Below are positions 59,665 to 64,000 of a stretch of 64,000 bases of DNA, piece after piece. The position numbers were made by a program, and so were the translations under genes. Each line of letters begins with the position of its first letter. Within the stretch, counting starts at the first letter, position 1. The stretch is from Polynucleobacter sp. Latsch14-2. Its GTDB lineage: Bacteria > Pseudomonadota > Gammaproteobacteria > Burkholderiales > Burkholderiaceae. The notes under the pieces were generated by a model. The model was not told where the DNA came from. It saw only the letters and a program-made list of their open reading frames with translations, and did no database searches. The stretch lies in assembly GCF_018881925.1 (NCBI RefSeq), contig NZ_JACVPL010000007.1, positions 44,891-108,890 on the forward strand, in the 5' to 3' direction.

Positions 59665-60486
59665 ATGAAAACAGAGATCATCTCTTCAACAGAGAATTCA
59701 TTATTTAAAGAGTTACGCCTTTTGCAGGCTACTGGTTCAAAAGGGCAGAAGGCACGGGCTTCTAGTGGTCAGGCGCTACTGGAGGGAATTCATCTTATTC
59801 AAACCTGGATTGGCGATCCAAATCTGAAGGTGTTACTGACTTCCGGAACTGGTTTAAAGAACCCAGAGATCGCTGAGGCAGTCTATTCGCATCTAGAGAC
59901 ATGCCCAGACACACGTTTATATCAATTGGATGTAGCTTTATGGGATGAATTGAGTGAGTTGGTGAATGCACCTCATATTGCAGGATTGCTCAAGCTCCCG
60001 CAGTCTTCTATCAATCCTCCCCAAGCTATTTCTACTTTGGCTGGTGATGTATTAATTTTGGATCGCATTCAAGATGCCGGTAATGTGGGATCAATTCTGC
60101 GGACTGCTGCGGCAGCTGGCTTTGCCCAAGTGATTGCAGTATCGGGTTGCGCACACCTTTGGTCAAACAAGGTATTACGCGCTGGCATGGGCGCACACCG
60201 TCTGCTAGACCTTTATGAGGGATGGTCAACCCAGCAAGTCTTGAGTGCAGTTACTGCCCCATTGATGGCTGCTACTGCAGATGGTGAAAGCGATCTCTAC
60301 ACTCTCACAAAAGAATTGATTCATCCGGTTGCCTGGCTGATGGGTAGCGAGGGACAGGGTGTATCTGAAGAATTTTTGGCACAGGCTAAAGGTGTAGCAA
60401 TTCCTATTGACCCACGCGTTGAGTCGCTAAATGTCTCGACGGCGGCAGCTATATGTTTGTTTGAGACTGTGCGCGTAAGGCGCTAA
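59665..60486 (+). CDS. SpoU/TrmH-family RNA 2'-O-methyltransferase
   Basis: SPOUT-fold methyltransferase for a ribose in rRNA or tRNA. The 273-residue protein has an N-terminal substrate-binding domain and the three SPOUT motifs: DAGNVGSILRTAAAAGF (motif 1), WLMGSEGQGVSEEF (motif 2) and PIDPRVESLNVSTAAAICLFETVR (motif 3). It starts directly after the rnhB stop. It is RlmB-like in layout, but the target nucleotide cannot be told from sequence. Confidence 0.9.
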   Translation: MKTEIISSTENSLFKELRLLQATGSKGQKARASSGQALLEGIHLIQTWIGDPNLKVLLTSGTGLKNPEIAEAVYSHLETCPDTRLYQLDVALWDELSELVNAPHIAGLLKLPQSSINPPQAISTLAGDVLILDRIQDAGNVGSILRTAAAAGFAQVIAVSGCAHLWSNKVLRAGMGAHRLLDLYEGWSTQQVLSAVTAPLMAATADGESDLYTLTKELIHPVAWLMGSEGQGVSEEFLAQAKGVAIPIDPRVESLNVSTAAAICLFETVRVRR

Positions 60487-60494
60487 ACCGAGCC

Positions 60495-61322
60495 TTATCC
60501 CAAAATGGTTTTGTCGGATTTAATTGCCTGTAAAACTGTTGTGGCGATTTCCTCAATAGATTTGCTAGTAGTGACAACCCAGGGAATGGATTCTTTCTTC
60601 ATCATTGCAGTAGCTTCATTGATTTCATAGCGGCAATTTTCAAGCTTGGCGTAGTTGCTTCCGGGGCGTCGCTCATTCCGAATTTGTGACAATCTTTCAG
60701 CGTCAATCATGAGGCCAAAGATTTTTGTGCGGTAGGGAATCAGGTCTTTGGGGAGTTGACCTCGCTCAAAGTCTTCCGGTATGAGGGGGTAGTTTGCCGC
60801 CTTCAGTCCATATTGCATGGCCAAGTAGAGACTGGTTGGTGTTTTACCTACTCGAGATATTCCTACGAGGATCACATCGGCTTCTGCCAAGTTTTTATTG
60901 GACTGACCATCGTCATGGGCTAGGGAGTAGTTAATTGCCTCAATACGGTCTCTATAGGCATCGGTATCCGCATTGTGGTGGAGCCGGTTCATGGCATGAG
61001 TAGATTTGATGCCTAAGGCATTTTCAAGTGGGGCCACAAAGGTTTGGAACATGTCCAAAATTAAGCCATTTGCTTTGCCTACAATGGCATTGAGTTCGGG
61101 ATTCACCAAAGTGGTGAAAACGATTGGGGATACCCCATATTTGGAGGCTGCCTGATTAATGTTGCTGACCGCATCATGTGCCTTATCAGTGCTATCCACA
61201 AAAGGGATACGAATATGCTTAAAAGTGGCCTCAAATTGAGCCAAAATCGACTGACTGAAGTTCTCGGCGGTAATGCCGGTGCCATCAGAAACAATAAAAA
61301 CTATACGGGTTTGGGTAGTCAT
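60495..61322 (-). CDS. ppsR: PEP synthetase regulatory protein (kinase/pyrophosphorylase)
   Basis: Bifunctional DUF299 protein that inactivates PpsA by ADP-dependent phosphorylation and reactivates it by Pi-dependent dephosphorylation. The 275-residue protein starts with VFIVSDGTGITAENFSQSIL and contains the P-loop GISRVGKTPTSLYLAMQYG. It is divergent from ppsA across 106 bp, the standard arrangement, and converges on the methyltransferase gene. Confidence 0.95.
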   Translation of the reverse strand: MTTQTRIVFIVSDGTGITAENFSQSILAQFEATFKHIRIPFVDSTDKAHDAVSNINQAASKYGVSPIVFTTLVNPELNAIVGKANGLILDMFQTFVAPLENALGIKSTHAMNRLHHNADTDAYRDRIEAINYSLAHDDGQSNKNLAEADVILVGISRVGKTPTSLYLAMQYGLKAANYPLIPEDFERGQLPKDLIPYRTKIFGLMIDAERLSQIRNERRPGSNYAKLENCRYEINEATAMMKKESIPWVVTTSKSIEEIATTVLQAIKSDKTILG

Positions 61323-61428
61323 CAGAATGGCCTAAAAGTCGAGGTCAGCACTACAATAGAAAGTTAATGAAGTATGCCCCATTTTGAGTGGCTGCTAGAC
61401 CAGTTTCCTTATCTTTAGAGAGTATTTT

Positions 61429-63831
61429 ATGTCCAACCAACAGCAGCAAAGTAGTAGTGCCGTAAATGCCTACGTTTTACCTTTTGAGCAACTTCGGATG
61501 ACGGATGTTGAGTCCGTTGGCGGTAAGAATGCCTCACTGGGTGAAATGATCTCTCAATTGGCCACCACTGGCGTTCGGGTGCCAACTGGTTTTGCGACGA
61601 CGGCGCTCGCTTTTCGTGATTTCTTGCAGCATAACAATCTGACCGAACGTATTCAGAAGCGCTTAGAAAATCTCAATATTGACGATGTGCGCGCACTTGC
61701 CCAAGCTGGCGCTGAAATTCGTCACTGGATTGAGACTGCGCCTTTTCAAGCGCGTTTGGATGAAGAAATCCGCACCGCCTTTAAGAGGCTAGATGATTCG
61801 GGTAAAGGTTCTTTTGCAGTTCGCTCATCTGCTACTGCGGAGGATTTGCCTGATGCTTCGTTTGCTGGACAGCAGGAGACCTTCCTGAACGTCGAGGGTA
61901 TTGATGATGTCCTTAAAAAAATTCGTGAAGTATTTGCCTCTCTGTATAACGATCGCGCAATTTCCTATCGTGTTCACAAGGGCTTTGCACATGCTGAAGT
62001 AGCTTTGTCTGCTGGTATTCAGCGCATGGTCCGGTCTGATTTGGGTGCCGCTGGTGTGATGTTCACTTTGGATACTGAATCCGGCTTTGAGGACGTTGTA
62101 TTTATTACTTCAAGCTATGGTCTAGGTGAGACTGTGGTTCAGGGCGCAGTAAATCCTGACGAGTTCTATGTTTTTAAGACCACTTTGGCGCAAGATAAAA
62201 AAGCCATTATTCGTCGCTCTTTGGGCTCAAAACTCATTCAGATGCAGTTTGCTCCAGCAGGCTCTACCGAGAAGGTGCAAACAGTTGACGTCACTCCAGA
62301 GAAGCGCAATCGTTTTTCTTTAGAGGATGCTGATATTACTGAGTTGGCCAAATATGCTGTCATCATCGAAAAGCACTACGGTCGTCCGATGGATATTGAG
62401 TGGGGTAAAGACGGTCAAGATGGTCGCATTTATATTCTGCAAGCTCGCCCTGAAACCGTAAAGAGCCAGGCTGCTGGCCAGGTGGAAATGCGCTACAAGT
62501 TGAAGGGTAGCTCTAAGGTTTTGGCTAAAGGTCGTGCAATTGGGCAAAAGATTGGGGCTGGTCCTGTGCGCGTGATTCGTGATCCGAGCGAGATGGATCG
62601 GGTGCAGCCTGGTGATGTTCTGGTTGCTGATATGACAGACCCCAACTGGGAGCCTGTCATGAAACGTGCTGCTGCGATTGTGACTAATCGTGGCGGTCGT
62701 ACTTGCCACGCTGCGATTATTGCCCGCGAGTTAGGTGTTCCCGCGGTAGTCGGTTGTGGTGATGCTACAGAGCATTTGCAAGACGGCATGATGGTGACTG
62801 TTTCTTGCGCCGAGGGTGATGAAGGCCATATTTATGATGGTCTGATTGAGACTGAAGTCACCGAAGTTTCTCGTGGTGTATTGCCCGATATTCCAGTGAA
62901 AATCACGATGAATATTGGCAACCCTCAATTGGCATTTGATTTCTGTCAGATTCCGAATGCTGGTGTTGGCTTGGCCCGCCTCGAGTTCATTATCAATAAC
63001 TACATTGGCGTACATCCACGCGCAGTATTGGAGTATCCAAATATTGATCCCGATCTCAAGCGTGCTGTTGAGAGTGTCGCTCGAGGCTATGCAAGCCCAC
63101 GTCAATTCTACGAAGATAAATTAGTTGAGGGGGTAGCAACGATTGCGGCTGCCTTCTATCCAAAGCCAGTGATTGTGCGTTTGTCTGACTTTAAGTCAAA
63201 TGAATACAAGAAGCTCATCGGCGGATCCCGCTATGAACCCGATGAAGAAAACCCAATGCTAGGTTTCCGTGGCGCATCCCGTTACGTTTCCGCAGACTTT
63301 GGGGACGCCTTTGCGATGGAGTGCGCTGCGATGAAGCGTGTCCGTGAAGATATGGGTCTTGATAATGTAGAAATCATGGTCCCATTTGTGCGCACGATCA
63401 AGCAAGCTGAGCGTGTCATCAGCATGATGGAGAAACTTGGCCTTAAGCGCGGTGTTAACGGCTTGCGCCTCATCATGATGTGCGAGATTCCATCGAATGC
63501 GATTCTGGCCGATCAATTCCTTGAGCACTTTGATGGCTTCTCAATCGGCTCTAACGATATGACGCAGTTAACCCTGGGTCTGGATCGCGATTCTGGTATG
63601 GAGCTTTTGGCGATTGACTTTGATGAGCGCGATCCCGCAGTTGAATTTATGATTGCCCGTTCAATCGAAGCATGTCGCAAGCAAAATAAATATGTTGGCA
63701 TTTGCGGTCAAGGCCCTTCAGATCACCCAGACTTTGCTCGCTGGTTGGTGCAACAGGGGATCACTTCAATCTCATTAAATCCCGATAGCGTAGTGGCAAC
63801 CTGGGAAATGTTGGGTAAGAGCTTGAAGTAA
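61429..63831 (+). CDS. ppsA: Phosphoenolpyruvate synthase
   Basis: Converts pyruvate, ATP and water to PEP, AMP and Pi in gluconeogenesis. The 800-residue protein has an N-terminal ATP-binding domain ([36 protein letters not shown]), the swivelling phospho-His domain with the catalytic His in [21 protein letters not shown], and a C-terminal PEP/pyruvate barrel ([33 protein letters not shown]). Divergent ppsR upstream regulates it. An insertion sequence begins 42 bp after the stop. Confidence 0.97.
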   Translation: MSNQQQQSSSAVNAYVLPFEQLRMTDVESVGGKNASLGEMISQLATTGVRVPTGFATTALAFRDFLQHNNLTERIQKRLENLNIDDVRALAQAGAEIRHWIETAPFQARLDEEIRTAFKRLDDSGKGSFAVRSSATAEDLPDASFAGQQETFLNVEGIDDVLKKIREVFASLYNDRAISYRVHKGFAHAEVALSAGIQRMVRSDLGAAGVMFTLDTESGFEDVVFITSSYGLGETVVQGAVNPDEFYVFKTTLAQDKKAIIRRSLGSKLIQMQFAPAGSTEKVQTVDVTPEKRNRFSLEDADITELAKYAVIIEKHYGRPMDIEWGKDGQDGRIYILQARPETVKSQAAGQVEMRYKLKGSSKVLAKGRAIGQKIGAGPVRVIRDPSEMDRVQPGDVLVADMTDPNWEPVMKRAAAIVTNRGGRTCHAAIIARELGVPAVVGCGDATEHLQDGMMVTVSCAEGDEGHIYDGLIETEVTEVSRGVLPDIPVKITMNIGNPQLAFDFCQIPNAGVGLARLEFIINNYIGVHPRAVLEYPNIDPDLKRAVESVARGYASPRQFYEDKLVEGVATIAAAFYPKPVIVRLSDFKSNEYKKLIGGSRYEPDEENPMLGFRGASRYVSADFGDAFAMECAAMKRVREDMGLDNVEIMVPFVRTIKQAERVISMMEKLGLKRGVNGLRLIMMCEIPSNAILADQFLEHFDGFSIGSNDMTQLTLGLDRDSGMELLAIDFDERDPAVEFMIARSIEACRKQNKYVGICGQGPSDHPDFARWLVQQGITSISLNPDSVVATWEMLGKSLK

Positions 63832-63855
63832 GTTTCAGCAATTAGCTAAGAAAGT

Positions 63856-63873
63856 AAAAAGGCCCAGTCAATG
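63856..63873 (+). terminator. Apparent half of the ppsA terminator, cut by an IS
   Basis: AAAAAGGCCCAGTCAATG has the look of the ascending arm of a rho-independent hairpin (expected partner GACTGGGCC plus a T run). The partner is not in the next bases; IS3-type terminal sequence starts at 63874 instead. Inferred. Confidence 0.45.
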
Positions 63874-64000
63874 TGAACTGACCCACAAAAGTTGGACACC
63901 CAATCCAACTCAACAGGGTCAGTCTCATGTCCAAATACAGCAAAGAGTTCAAGCTAGTAGTCATTGAGCATTACCTCTCCGGTAGGGGTGGTTTTAAAAC
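63874..64000 (+). mobile_element. IS3-family insertion sequence, left end only
   Basis: The sequence TGAACTGACCCACAAAAGTT followed by GGACACC resembles the terminal inverted repeat of IS150/IS3-group elements, and an orfA start follows about 50 bp inside. The right end and target duplication lie outside the window. Confidence 0.75.
63927..64000 (+). CDS. IS3-family transposase OrfA, N-terminal fragment
   Basis: The first 24 codons read MSKYSKEFKLVVIEHYLSGR followed by GGFK, the helix-turn-helix N terminus of OrfA from IS150-type elements. The gene is cut by the window end. It lies just inside the IS terminal repeat. OrfB and the frameshift window cannot be seen. Confidence 0.8.
   Translation, partial: MSKYSKEFKLVVIEHYLSGRGGFK

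Overview
The window comes from a betaproteobacterium of the Burkholderiaceae, most likely Polynucleobacter. This is inferred from gene content and order (hscA-fdx, lolC-lolD-tatD-comEC, rpsB-tsf-pyrH-frr-uppS-cdsA-dxr-rseP-bamA-skp-lpxD-fabZ-lpxA-lpxB-rnhB, ppsR/ppsA), very tight gene packing, moderate GC and frequent TTG/GTG starts; no database search was possible. Almost all of it is ordinary chromosomal backbone. The exception is an 8.5 kb integrated element that splits comEC.

Layout. 1-1783: the end of the Fe-S assembly operon (hscA 3' part, fdx). 2014-2922: an ArsR-type regulator with a DUF2892 membrane protein and an AhpD-like CxxC protein, probably a sulfur or thiol stress operon. 3235-4875: ferredoxin-NADP reductase, dsbB and a remnant of a cysteine synthase gene. 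4974-8140: a Bug-type solute-binding protein, a cupin and a ThDP-dependent enzyme. 8222-13631 (minus strand): lysS, prfB with its programmed +1 frameshift, recJ and a COG4255-like gene. 13722-16532: lolC, lolD, tatD. 16537-27537: comEC, interrupted between 17312 and 25834. 27612-35011: a small exported protein, initiator tRNA-Met, kup, radA, prmB, dapE, dapD. 35186-45254: smc, a zipA-like gene, ligA, glnD, map. 45513-60486: the translation / isoprenoid / outer-membrane / lipid A cluster. 60495-63831: ppsR and ppsA. 63874-64000: the left end of an IS3-family insertion sequence that runs out of the window.

The element in comEC is the accessory region and the best place to look for new biology. 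It carries a large serine recombinase at its left end, a primase-polymerase/PriCT-2/RecA-like helicase replication protein, several small proteins of unknown function, and a right-hand cargo of two membrane proteins, one exported protein and a DUF3427-like/DUF3883-like (PD-(D/E)xK-type) protein that resembles restriction or defence factors. It is inserted exactly in the codons of the most conserved ComEC motif. Joining the two flanks at a shared TC dinucleotide restores one open frame of 825 codons, so the element looks precisely excisable. Both junctions encode the same four residues (HLIS) with synonymous differences. Unusually structured non-coding stretches lie inside it at 18878-19440, 21569-21644, 22231-22394 and 25721-25816.

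Functionally the backbone combines translation (lysS, prfB, rpsB, tsf, frr, map), envelope biogenesis (lolCD, bamA, skp, lpxD-fabZ-lpxA-lpxB, uppS, cdsA, rseP), lysine/peptidoglycan precursor synthesis (dapDE), chromosome maintenance (smc, ligA, recJ, radA, rnhB), nitrogen signalling (glnD) and gluconeogenic PEP synthesis with its regulator (ppsR/ppsA).
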